Part shown: positions 40,376-48,138 of the stretch, piece by piece | Position numbering within the stretch: position 1 is the first letter of the stretch | How the letters are laid out: every line of letters starts with the position of its first letter | Origin: an uncultured Bacillota bacterium | Lineage (GTDB): Bacteria > Bacillota_I > Bacilli_A > RFN20 > CAG-288 | NCBI GenBank assembly: GCA_949290645.1 | Contig: CASESG010000002.1 | Span: forward strand, 124,001-188,000 | Direction of reading: 5' to 3' | Length of the DNA: 64,000 bases | The notes under the pieces: generated by a model | What the model saw: the letters and a program-made list of their open reading frames with translations, nothing else | What the model was told of the DNA's origin: nothing | Database searches by the model: none | Made by a program: the position numbers and the translations under genes

Positions 40376-41761
40376 ATGGAAGAAAACAAGGATCTCGAAG
40401 CGACAAACCTTGAGAATAAAGTTAAGGAGACGGAAACGGAAGAAAAGGCGGTAGAAGAAGAAAAGGTCGTGACAGAAGAGGAAAAGAAAGCAGAGGAGTC
40501 TGGTGTCGTCGACCTCTCGGAAACCGAGAAGCAGGCCGACAGTCTCGAAGGGGAATATCACCCCAAGGAGACGGAGACGAAGGACGTCCTCTTCCACCCG
40601 ATCGAGTATGTCGACGACACGACGCACACGATCGACGAGGAGCTGGAGAAGGTCCGCAAGACCTACAGCAAGAAGATCTCCCTCTCGGGCATCGTCAACA
40701 TCGTCTCGATGGTGGTGATGGTCCTGGGTCTTGTCAGCGTCATCCTGGTGTCCTTCCTCAACAAGGACGAGAGCAAGGCCTGGCTGACCTGGCTGGTCTT
40801 CGGCATCGCGATGGCTCTCATCATCGCCTCCTTCGTCTTCACGACGATCCTCTCCAAGAAGGGAAGGAAGACGAACATCGAATATCTCGGAAAATATCAT
40901 GAGACCTTGGCCGGTTTCCTGGCCAAGAAGGTCGAGATCGAGAATCCGGTCTTCTCCGTCGAGGCCACTCTCCCCAACGAGGCGGTCATCCAGGCCCACT
41001 ACTTCAAGACCATCATGGACACCCGTTCCCGTTGCGTCCTTGAGGGAAAGCGTCACGGACACGACCTGCTCACGGGCGAGCTCTATGTCCTGATCCCCGA
41101 GATCGGCCTGGACAAGGCCATCGAGAGGCCGACGAAGAACTACACTCTCGACGGGACGGAATACAAGCCGGAAGAGGAGACCATGACCTCCACCCAGGAG
41201 CTTCCCAGCAACGACATGACACTGGTCGACCACGACCTGGCCGAGGAAGTCCACGGGTTCAAGAAGGAGAAGAAGGTCAAGAAGGTCAATCCGCAGGAAG
41301 AGAAGACGAGGACGGGCTTCTTCGGTCGCTTCTACTCCTATCGCCTGCGCATCGACTCCAAGGAATCCTTCCTGCTCTGCTATGTCGGAAAGCGCGGCGA
41401 GTGCGTCCTTCCCGACTATGTCGACAGCTTCGTCTCCTGCCACATCCCGGGTCTGAGGAAGGACATCGTCTGCTACCTGGCCGACCCCGCCTCTTCCGCG
41501 AAGTTCTTCACCCCGGAGAATGTCGCTCTCCTCAACGACATCCGCCTGGATTCCACGGTCCAGTCCCTGTTCCTCTCGGTCAACTCCTACGGTGCGAAGT
41601 TCGGCATGAACCTCTCCGACGACGTCATGGAGCTGCCCTTGAAGTATCCGGTCCACCAAGGAGCGGCGGACGATTTCATCGACACCTCGAAGAAGGTCTT
41701 CTCCTTCCTCGACGAGATCGAGAAGACGGCGAGCGTCCTTTCCGATGAAGAAGATCGTTGA
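40376..41761 (+). CDS. Two-helix membrane protein with acidic N terminus, unknown function
   Basis: Not recognised. 461 residues. The first 100 or so are Glu/Lys/Thr-rich and probably disordered, then come two membrane segments (about 103-127 and 137-160). A cytoplasmic or extracellular domain of about 290 residues follows, with FFGRFYSYRLRIDSKESFLLCYVGKRGE (split) and PLKYPVHQGAADDFIDTSK near the end. The ATG at 40376 is chosen for its AGGAGG site. First gene of the operon with tsaE, tsaB and tsaD; its 3' end overlaps tsaE by 17 bases. Confidence 0.72.
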   Translation: MEENKDLEATNLENKVKETETEEKAVEEEKVVTEEEKKAEESGVVDLSETEKQADSLEGEYHPKETETKDVLFHPIEYVDDTTHTIDEELEKVRKTYSKKISLSGIVNIVSMVVMVLGLVSVILVSFLNKDESKAWLTWLVFGIAMALIIASFVFTTILSKKGRKTNIEYLGKYHETLAGFLAKKVEIENPVFSVEATLPNEAVIQAHYFKTIMDTRSRCVLEGKRHGHDLLTGELYVLIPEIGLDKAIERPTKNYTLDGTEYKPEEETMTSTQELPSNDMTLVDHDLAEEVHGFKKEKKVKKVNPQEEKTRTGFFGRFYSYRLRIDSKESFLLCYVGKRGECVLPDYVDSFVSCHIPGLRKDIVCYLADPASSAKFFTPENVALLNDIRLDSTVQSLFLSVNSYGAKFGMNLSDDVMELPLKYPVHQGAADDFIDTSKKVFSFLDEIEKTASVLSDEEDR

Positions 41762-42182
41762 GAGCAAACGACCCGAGGAGACCGCTCTTCTAGCCCAGGA
41801 GCTCGCAAAGACGCTCCGCGGGGGTGAGGTGATCCTCGCCAGAGGGGATCTCGGGACGGGAAAGACGTGCTTTGCCAAGGCCTTGGCCAAGGCACTGGGC
41901 GTAAAGGGAATGGTCAATTCCCCGACCTTCAACCTCATCAAGGTCTATCAAGGGACGAAGTTCGCCTTCTATCACGTCGACTGCTACCGGCTGGAAGGGG
42001 TCGACGAGAAGCTCAAGGACCTCGGCTTCGAGGATTTCCTGGGCGAGAAGGATGTCATCACCTACGTCGAATGGCCGGAGGACGGCCCTTCCTCCCTTCT
42101 GGGAAGAAAGGATGCCATCACCCTGACTTTCGCTTTCGTGGACGAAGAAGAGAGGAGGATCGAAATCGATGACCCGCGCTGA
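41745..42182 (+). CDS. tsaE: tRNA t6A biosynthesis ATPase TsaE
   Basis: P-loop ATPase that, with TsaB and TsaD, attaches threonylcarbamoyl to A37 of ANN-decoding tRNAs. 145 residues. Walker A ARGDLGTGKTCFAKALA (about 32-48), SPTFNLIKVYQG switch region and HVDCYRLEG; acidic motif DFLGEKDVITYVEWPE. Overlaps both neighbours (17 and 14 bases), so it is translationally coupled. Confidence 0.95.
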   Translation: MKKIVESKRPEETALLAQELAKTLRGGEVILARGDLGTGKTCFAKALAKALGVKGMVNSPTFNLIKVYQGTKFAFYHVDCYRLEGVDEKLKDLGFEDFLGEKDVITYVEWPEDGPSSLLGRKDAITLTFAFVDEEERRIEIDDPR

Positions 42183-42774
42183 ATCCGTCGAACTCTTTTT
42201 GGACACGGCAAGCAAGAACCTTTCTCTCCTTGCCACGAAGGGAGGGAAGTACTCCCGGATCGACCTGGGAGACCCCAAGAAGGCTCTCGAGAGGACGAAT
42301 CTCGGGATCGACATCGTCCTCTCTTCTCTCTCTTCCTCCCTTTCGGATGTCTCCGCTTTCTATTGCCTTCTGGGGCCGGGAAGCAACACCGGCATCCGTC
42401 TCGGCCTGACGATCGCCAAGACCGTCAAGGGCATCGATTCGACTGTCTCTCTCTATGGAATCGGAACCTTGGAGCTCATGCTCTTGAAAGACGGAGAGAA
42501 GAAGGCGGTCCTCTCCGACCGCAACGGCGATCTCTACCTGGCCCAAGAGAAGGACGGGAAGATCGAGGAGAGCAAGGTCAAGAAGGAGGCTGTCTCCTCC
42601 TTGGAAGGGCCGTTTTTGGTCGAGAAGGAAGACCTTGTTGCCCAGAAGACCCTGGAGGGAAAGGAAATCGTCCCTGTCGACCTCCTCTCCCTGATGCTCG
42701 AAAGGAAGAAGGACTTCCGCGACTTCAGCAAGACACCCAAGGAGTACAAACCGCACTATGCCTTCGACCTCTGA
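42169..42774 (+). CDS. tsaB: tRNA t6A biosynthesis scaffold TsaB
   Basis: Inactive ASKHA-fold partner of TsaD in the t6A complex. 201 residues. The N-terminal strand is VELFLDTASKNLSLLAT, and the conserved block is LLGPGSNTGIRLGLTIAKT (canonical GPGSFTGLRIG). The C-terminal part is poorly conserved, as usual for TsaB. It sits between tsaE and the rimI-like gene and overlaps the latter by 17 bases. Confidence 0.92.
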   Translation: MTRAESVELFLDTASKNLSLLATKGGKYSRIDLGDPKKALERTNLGIDIVLSSLSSSLSDVSAFYCLLGPGSNTGIRLGLTIAKTVKGIDSTVSLYGIGTLELMLLKDGEKKAVLSDRNGDLYLAQEKDGKIEESKVKKEAVSSLEGPFLVEKEDLVAQKTLEGKEIVPVDLLSLMLERKKDFRDFSKTPKEYKPHYAFDL

Positions 42775-43219
42775 ACCCTTTTCCACAAGACCTCTTGAGA
42801 AGGAAGACGTCCTTTTCGTCCTCTCTCTCTCCAAGGAGAGAATCCAGGATTCCCACCTCGACGAAAAGGGAATCGAAGAATATCTCCATGAGGATTTCCT
42901 CAAGGGAATCCTGCTCCTGGACGGGGAAGAGAAAGCCGGCTATTGCCTCTATCGCCAGAGCGACTATGACGGAGAGATCGACGAGATCGCCATCTTGAAG
43001 AAGGAAGAAGGAAAGGGAGCCGGAACCTTCCTCCTTCAGAAAGCCCTCGACCTGTTGGACGACGGACGAAGAAGGGAAGTCTTCCTCGAGGCGAGAGAGG
43101 GAAACACAAGGGCAAGGAAACTCTATGAGTCCCTTTCCTTCGAAGGCTATCGGAGAAGGGTCAACTATTACGGAAACGAAGATTCCATCTGTTATCGAAA
43201 GGAGCTCGGAAGAAAATGA
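42758..43219 (+). CDS. rimI: RimI-like GNAT acetyltransferase
   Basis: Likely N-terminal alanine acetyltransferase of ribosomal protein S18, the enzyme usually encoded between tsaB and tsaD. 153 residues with STRPLEKEDVLFVLSLS, IDEIAILKKEEGKGAGTFLLQKALDLL (acetyl-CoA loop variant EEGKGAG) and LEAREGNTRARKLYESLSFEGYRRR-type motif B. The loop lacks the usual RxxGxG arginine, so activity is likely but substrate identity is by position. Tightly overlapped on both sides. Confidence 0.85.
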   Translation: MPSTSEPFSTRPLEKEDVLFVLSLSKERIQDSHLDEKGIEEYLHEDFLKGILLLDGEEKAGYCLYRQSDYDGEIDEIAILKKEEGKGAGTFLLQKALDLLDDGRRREVFLEAREGNTRARKLYESLSFEGYRRRVNYYGNEDSICYRKELGRK

Positions 43220-44232
43220 AGGATGAAGTGATCCTCGCCATCGAGACGAGCTGCGACGAGACGGCCATCGCCCTTCTGCGAAACGGGAAGGAGCTTCTGG
43301 CCAACTCGGTCAACACTCAGATCGAAGACCACAAGAGATTCGGAGGCGTCTATCCGGAGCTGGCCAGCCGTCTCCATCTCGAGAACATCGATTCGGTCCT
43401 CTCCTATGTCCTCTCCCTCAAGGGCTTCGACATCCATTCCATCACCCATGTCGCCGTCACCGGAGGTCCGGGTCTTCCCGGGGCTCTTCAGATCGGAGCG
43501 ATGGCCGCCAAGACTCTGGCCCAATATCTCCATGTCCCCCTTGTCGACGTCCATCACCTCGCCGGCCACATCTATGCCAACGAGTTCGCCGGGGAATTCC
43601 GCTATCCCCTTCTGGCCATCGTCGTCTCGGGCGGAAATTCCGAACTGGTCTACCTTCCCCGTCCCTTCGAGTTCCACATCCTGGGAGAGACCGAGGACGA
43701 CGCGATCGGCGAAGCCCTCGACAAGGTCGCTCGTTCCCTGGGCCTTCCCTATCCGGGCGGGGTCCACATCGACAAGCTGACCAAGGACCAGGACATCGAG
43801 AGCTTCGACCTTCCCAAACCGAAGGTCAAAGGCTATGACCTCTCCTACTCCGGGCTCAAGAGCCATCTCCTGCGCCTGATCGAGAAGGAGAAGAAGGAGA
43901 ACGGAGGGACGCTTTCCGAGAAGAGAGTCAAGGAGATCGCCTTCTCCGCCGAGAAGAGCTTCGTCGAACAACTCCTGGACCGGGCGGAGCTGATCAAGAA
44001 CGACTACCCGGTGAAGATGATCGTCGTCGGCGGGGGAGTCAGCGCCAACTCCTACCTCCGCAAACGGATCTACGAGAGGATCAAGGACGTCGAGATCCTC
44101 ATCCCTCCCCTCTGGTGCACGACCGACAACGCCGCCATGATTGCCATGGCAGCCCATCACATGATCGAGAAGAAGATCCTCTCCCCCCTGTCCTTCAAGA
44201 CAAGGCCCAACCGTAACCTGGAAGAGGAATGA
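43216..44232 (+). CDS. tsaD: tRNA N6-threonylcarbamoyladenosine synthase TsaD
   Basis: Catalytic subunit of t6A37 formation (Kae1 family). 338 residues. AIETSCDETAIALL at the N terminus; metal-binding histidines in VHHLAGHIYAN (about 110-116); IVVSGGNSELVYL; EDDAIGEALDKVARSLGLPYPGG; VVGGGVSANSYLR; and CTTDNAAMIA near the C terminus. All metal and nucleotide residues are intact. asnS follows 16 bases later. Confidence 0.97.
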   Translation: MKDEVILAIETSCDETAIALLRNGKELLANSVNTQIEDHKRFGGVYPELASRLHLENIDSVLSYVLSLKGFDIHSITHVAVTGGPGLPGALQIGAMAAKTLAQYLHVPLVDVHHLAGHIYANEFAGEFRYPLLAIVVSGGNSELVYLPRPFEFHILGETEDDAIGEALDKVARSLGLPYPGGVHIDKLTKDQDIESFDLPKPKVKGYDLSYSGLKSHLLRLIEKEKKENGGTLSEKRVKEIAFSAEKSFVEQLLDRAELIKNDYPVKMIVVGGGVSANSYLRKRIYERIKDVEILIPPLWCTTDNAAMIAMAAHHMIEKKILSPLSFKTRPNRNLEEE

Positions 44233-44248
44233 CAAGGAGAACAACGCT

Positions 44249-45634
44249 ATGGACTTGAACGAAAAAGAGACGATCTTGGATCTCTATCACCTTCTGGAGA
44301 AGGGCGAGATCCAGAAACTCGAAGGGACGACTCTGACTTTCGGCGGCTTCGTCCGCAACGCCAGGAGCATGGGACAGGTCGCCTTCCTCTCCCTCAACGA
44401 CGGCTCCTGCTTCGACAACCTCCAGGTGGTCTACGATGCCACCAAGGAAGACCTCTCGCAGATCCGGCTCGGCTGCTCCGTCAAGGTCGAGGGGACCTTC
44501 GTCCTGACTCCGGAGGCCAAGCAGCCTTTCGAGCTCAAGGCGACGAAGGTCGAGCTGATCGGAAAGGTCAGCGAGGACTATCCTCTGCAGAAGAAGAGGA
44601 CGAGCTTCGAATACCTGCGCACCATCCCCCAGTGGAGGATGAAGACCAACACCTTCAACGCCGTCTTCCGCGTCCGCAGCGTCCTTGCCTACTTCATCCA
44701 CGAATACTTCTATCAGCACGGCTTCTACTGGATCCACACGCCGATCCTCACCGCCAACGACTGCGAGGGCGAGGGTCAGACCTTCCAGGTCTATGCCGAC
44801 GCCAAGAAGCCGACGGAGTTCTTCAACAAGGACAACGTCCACCTCACCGTCTCGGGACAGCTGCACGTCGAGCCCTTCGCCTTGACCTACGGGAAGGTCT
44901 ACACCTTCGGTCCGACCTTCCGTGCGGAGAAGAGCAACACCGTCCGCCATGCCGCCGAGTTCTGGATGGTCGAGCCGGAGTTCGCCTTCGCCCACGTGAT
45001 GGACGACTGCGACCTCATGGAAGACTTTCTCAAGTATGTCGTCTCCCACACGATGGAGCGCTGCAAGGACGATCTCCGATTCTTCAACGAGAGGATCGAC
45101 AACCATCTTCTCGAACGGTTGAAGGAATTCGTCGAGAAGCCCTTCGCCCGGGTCCAATATGTCGAGGCCCTGGAGGCCTTAAAGAAGGCCAAGGCGGAAG
45201 GACATCGCTTCGAGGTCGAGGACTTCTCCTTCGGCTTGGACTTCGGAAGCGAGCACGAGAAGTATCTCACGGAAGTGGTCTACAAGGGACCGATCTTCCT
45301 TCTCAACTACCCCAAGGAGATCAAGGCCTTCTACATGAAGCAGAACGAGGACGGAAAGACGGTCGCCGCCGTCGACCTTCTCGTTCCCCAGATCGGGGAG
45401 CTCTGCGGAGGAAGCGAGAGGGAATGCGACTACGACAAGCTCCTTGCTCGCATGAAGGAGCTGAACATGAACATCGAGGCCTATCAGTGGTATCTCGACC
45501 TGAGGAAGAACGGCTCGATCCCGCACTCGGGCTTCGGCCTGGGCTTTGAGCGTCTGGTGATGCTTGTCACCGGAATGCAGAACATCCGGGATACCCTTCC
45601 CTATCCGCGCTGCTACAAGGACATGCTCTTCTGA
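44249..45634 (+). CDS. asnS: Asparaginyl-tRNA synthetase
   Basis: Class IIb synthetase charging tRNA-Asn. 461 residues: N-terminal OB anticodon-binding domain (about 25-115, GGFVRNARSMGQVAFLSLNDGS), then motif 1 region IHEYFYQHGFYWIHTPILTANDCEG, motif 2 FGPTFRAEKSNTVRHAAEFWMVEPE, and motif 3 GFGLGFERLVMLVTGMQNIRDTLPYPR (each split from longer runs). Direct asparaginylation means tRNA-Asn does not depend on an amidotransferase here. The stop overlaps the start of a 51-codon membrane ORF. Confidence 0.96.
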   Translation: MDLNEKETILDLYHLLEKGEIQKLEGTTLTFGGFVRNARSMGQVAFLSLNDGSCFDNLQVVYDATKEDLSQIRLGCSVKVEGTFVLTPEAKQPFELKATKVELIGKVSEDYPLQKKRTSFEYLRTIPQWRMKTNTFNAVFRVRSVLAYFIHEYFYQHGFYWIHTPILTANDCEGEGQTFQVYADAKKPTEFFNKDNVHLTVSGQLHVEPFALTYGKVYTFGPTFRAEKSNTVRHAAEFWMVEPEFAFAHVMDDCDLMEDFLKYVVSHTMERCKDDLRFFNERIDNHLLERLKEFVEKPFARVQYVEALEALKKAKAEGHRFEVEDFSFGLDFGSEHEKYLTEVVYKGPIFLLNYPKEIKAFYMKQNEDGKTVAAVDLLVPQIGELCGGSERECDYDKLLARMKELNMNIEAYQWYLDLRKNGSIPHSGFGLGFERLVMLVTGMQNIRDTLPYPRCYKDMLF

Positions 45635-45789
45635 TGGACGGGAAGAAGAAAGAGAATTCCCTCCTCAAGGCCTTCCTCATCGTCCTGACTCTCGCCTTCC
45701 TTCTCTATGCCCTCTCCTGTCTCGCTTTGCGGATCGGGGAATGTTTCCCCAAGGAGACGATCGGACTTCTGGAAGAAATTCTCTCTTGA
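45634..45789 (+). CDS. Small single-pass membrane protein (51 residues)
   Basis: Short reading frame starting in the asnS stop (TGATG overlap). The product has a basic start (MDGKKKENSLLK), one strong membrane helix (AFLIVLTLAFLLYALSCLAL) and a short exposed tail ending LLEEILS. There is no Shine-Dalgarno, so translation would depend on coupling to asnS. The N-in topology from the basic start and the sharp hydrophobic profile argue for a real small protein, but no homologue is known to me. Confidence 0.5.
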   Translation: MDGKKKENSLLKAFLIVLTLAFLLYALSCLALRIGECFPKETIGLLEEILS

Positions 45790-45803
45790 ACAGGTTTCCG
45801 AAA

Positions 45804-45832
45804 TGGACAAGTAAGCCCTTACGTTCTATAAT
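45804..45832 (+). promoter_or_regulatory. Sigma-A promoter of galE
   Basis: TGGACA (45804-45809), 17-bp spacer, perfect TATAAT (45827-45832); 54 bases before the galE ATG. Confidence 0.8.
45811..45822. promoter_or_regulatory. LacI/cre-type operator inside the galE promoter
   Basis: GTAAGCCCTTAC, one base from the core palindrome GTAAGCGCTTAC, placed between -35 and -10. It resembles the galK operator at 31668-31682 and so suggests common control. Confidence 0.6.
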
Positions 45833-45886
45833 TCTATTTGGATTCAGAACGTCATTCACCAAATGACAAGGAGGAAAGCTCACATT

Positions 45887-47020
45887 ATGGAAGAAGGAAA
45901 GATTCTCGTCACTGGAGGAGCCGGTTACATCGGTTCCCATGCTGTCCGCCAGCTCGTCCGTGCCGGCTTCCAGGTCATCGTCCTGGACAATCTCTCCACC
46001 GGACACATCAAGGCGGTCGACCCTCAGGCGGAACTGGTCATCGGCGATGTCCGCAACCTCGGCCTGCTCGATTCGGTCTTCACCCGCAACAAGATCGTCG
46101 GTGTCATGCAGTTCGCCGGAAAGATCATCGTCCCGGAATCGGTCAGCCATCCTCTGAGCTATTACGATGACAACTTCACCGCCGTCATCTCCATCCTTCG
46201 CGCCATGCATACGCACAACTGCCACAACATCGTCTTCTCCTCCACCGCCGCCGTCTACGGAACGAGCAAGGAGCCCTCGATCACCGAGGAAGCCCCGCTC
46301 CATCCGGAATCCCCCTATGGCTTCTCCAAGCTCGCGGCCGAGCGTCTGATCTGCGACTGCGAGAAGGCCTATGGCATCAAGCACTGCATCTTCCGCTACT
46401 TCAACGTCGCCGGCGCCAGCGAGGACGGATCGATCGGTGAGGCCCATCCGGTCGAGACGCACCTCATCCCCGTCACCGTCAACGCCGCCCTCACCGGAAG
46501 GGAGATGAAGATCTTCGGAAACGACTATCAGACGAGAGACGGCACCAACCTCCGCGACTACATCCACGTCCTCGATCTGGCCGATGCCCACGTCCTGGGA
46601 ATGAAGATGCTCCTCGAGGGCAAGGACTCCGCCATCATCAACCTCGGCTCCGACAAGGGCTATACCAACAAGGAAATCGTCGAGACGGTCGGAGAGGTCA
46701 CCGGACATCCGGTCAACTGGACCTATGGTCCGAGAAGAGCGGGCGATGCCGACTCCATCGTCGCCAGCAACAAGAAGGCCAAGGAGCTCCTGGGTTGGGC
46801 TCCCAAGCGCGACCTGCGCCAGATGATCCAGGACGACGTCAACTGGAGAGCGAAGCACCCCACCCTCTACGGACGCCAGGGAAACAAGATTCCGAGCGAA
46901 GACAAGAAGAGACTGCTCAACTATACCGCCAGCCGCCACTACTCTTCCTTCTACGAGGACATCGAGAACCATGACCGCGACCGGCTCAGAAAGCTGCGCG
47001 AGACCAACAAGCTCAACTGA
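45887..47020 (+). CDS. galE: UDP-glucose 4-epimerase
   Basis: Extended short-chain dehydrogenase interconverting UDP-galactose and UDP-glucose, completing the Leloir pathway with galK and galT. Start at MEEGKILVTGGAGYIGSHAV (45887); the in-frame ATG at 45863 lies before the AAGGAGG site and is rejected. NAD loop GGAGYIG (about 9-15), VFSSTAAVYG with catalytic Ser, SPYGFSKLAAERL with Tyr-x3-Lys, RYFNVAGA, and the RDYIHVLDLADAH block. 377 residues with a C-terminal extension of about 40 beyond usual, including SRHYSSFYEDIENHDRDRLRK-type polar residues. Confidence 0.95.
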   Translation: MEEGKILVTGGAGYIGSHAVRQLVRAGFQVIVLDNLSTGHIKAVDPQAELVIGDVRNLGLLDSVFTRNKIVGVMQFAGKIIVPESVSHPLSYYDDNFTAVISILRAMHTHNCHNIVFSSTAAVYGTSKEPSITEEAPLHPESPYGFSKLAAERLICDCEKAYGIKHCIFRYFNVAGASEDGSIGEAHPVETHLIPVTVNAALTGREMKIFGNDYQTRDGTNLRDYIHVLDLADAHVLGMKMLLEGKDSAIINLGSDKGYTNKEIVETVGEVTGHPVNWTYGPRRAGDADSIVASNKKAKELLGWAPKRDLRQMIQDDVNWRAKHPTLYGRQGNKIPSEDKKRLLNYTASRHYSSFYEDIENHDRDRLRKLRETNKLN

Positions 47021-47708
47021 ACGCAAACATAATTTCCGGGATCTGGGAGGACTTCCGTCCACAAAGGGAGTCCTCCTCCCCGGTTTTTTCATGCGCTCAG
47101 GAGCACTCCACAACATCGTTTCTTCCTTCCAAAAGGTCCTTCTCGAAAGGAAAGCCCGCCTCGTCCTGGACCTGAGAAGCGAGAAGGAGCAGGAGAAAAG
47201 CCCGGACGATTATGCTTTCCTGAAAGGCCACGGAATCCACTTCGTGAGCATTCCCTTGTGGGACATCCTCCACCTCGGGGAAGTGAACCGGCTACAAGGC
47301 GAGCTCTCTCTCGACTATCTCGACATGCTCGAGAGAAACAAGGAAGGCTTCCGGAAGATCTTCTCACTCTTTGCCACCTTCGAAAAGGGAATCCTCTTCC
47401 ATTGCCATTCCGGAAAGGATCGGACCGGAGTCGTGGCCATTCTTCTTCTCTCGATCCTCGATGTCCCGGAGGAAGAGATCGTCTCGGATTATTCTCTGAC
47501 CGAAGGGAACATGGTTTTCTTCCGAGAAGGGGAGAAGGACTTCCGTCCTGGCCTTCCCGAGTTCACCCTCCATGCCAAGAAGGAGACGGCCGAGAAATTT
47601 CTCAAGGCCATAAACGGGAGAGCGGGAATTCTTTCCTACCTCAGGAGGATCAACGTCTCCGAAGAGGAGATTCGGAAAATCCAAAAGAAGACAATCTCCG
47701 TTCGATAA
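46971..47708 (+). CDS. Tyrosine-protein phosphatase (DSP/Y_phosphatase3 type)
   Basis: Cysteine-based phosphatase; substrate unknown. Signature FHCHSGKDRTGVVAILLL (CX5R: HCHSGKDR) near residues 140-147, and the N-terminal NFRDLGGLPSTKG typical of the Y_phosphatase3 family, with FMRSGALHNI. The only clear start is the ATG at 46971, which lies inside the end of galE and would add about 20 uncharacteristic residues before NFRDLGG; no GTG, TTG or ATG lies closer. Possibly coupled to galE translation. Similar enzymes act in exopolysaccharide or phosphoinositide-like dephosphorylation, but that is not shown here. Confidence 0.8.
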   Translation: MTATGSESCARPTSSTERKHNFRDLGGLPSTKGVLLPGFFMRSGALHNIVSSFQKVLLERKARLVLDLRSEKEQEKSPDDYAFLKGHGIHFVSIPLWDILHLGEVNRLQGELSLDYLDMLERNKEGFRKIFSLFATFEKGILFHCHSGKDRTGVVAILLLSILDVPEEEIVSDYSLTEGNMVFFREGEKDFRPGLPEFTLHAKKETAEKFLKAINGRAGILSYLRRINVSEEEIRKIQKKTISVR

Positions 47709-47861
47709 ACGGAAAACAACCGCAATCCAGAGAGACAGGATTGTCTTCTCTTTTTCCAATCTTCAATCTTTTTTCTCTTCACGAAAGCCGGCTTTCTTTC
47801 CTTCAGGAAAAACAGGCCGTCAAGGCCAGAAGTCCGTGGCATCCAATACAGAGAGTCTCCA

Positions 47862-47913
47862 TTTTCTATTGAATGAATTTTCCGTAAACGGATAAAATAT
47901 TCAATAGAGAAAA
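47862..47913. repeat. 52-bp imperfect inverted repeat
   Basis: Arms TTTTCTATTGAAT...AATTTTCCGT and ACGGATAAAAT-ATTCAATAGAGAAAA fold onto each other with a few bulges around an AA centre. There is no T-run on either side. It could be a hairpin RNA, a protein-binding site or the remnant of a small mobile element. Confidence 0.5.
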
Positions 47914-47935
47914 TGAGGTGGATTGTCTCGTCCTG

Positions 47936-47961
47936 CCAAAGTGTTGATATCAACGCTTTGG
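47936..47961. repeat. 26-bp near-perfect palindrome centred on GATATC
   Basis: Left arm CCAAAGTGTTGAT and right arm ATCAACGCTTTGG match at 12 of 13 positions. It has no spacer, so it is a binding-site type palindrome rather than a hairpin. It lies about 180 bases downstream of the ATPase pseudogene stop. Confidence 0.6.
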
Positions 47962-48138
47962 TAAGTCTACTCTTTTCCTTTCAACGGAGGAAGGGAAAGC
48001 CGACAGCAATCCATAGCTGCCATAGAATGAAACTCCCTTTCATGCCTCCCGCAGACCGATCAAGGAGAGTGGATTGTTTCCAGCTTTTCCTGACTCCTGT
48101 TTTTGAAAGGCTTAGTCGAATGACAATTCCGGCCATTC

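Larger units (their letters stand above)
47709..48138. other. Gene-free stretch with two inverted repeats
   Basis: No credible coding sequence on either strand. The stretch has lower GC than the flanking genes and holds a 52-bp imperfect inverted repeat (47862-47913) and a 26-bp palindrome (47936-47961). It borders the decayed ATPase gene and may be part of an acquired segment. No tRNA was recognised. Confidence 0.5.

Noticed and set aside
45863..45887. Upstream ATG for galE
   Set aside because: It lies before the AAGGAGG site, and the added residues do not match the family N terminus.
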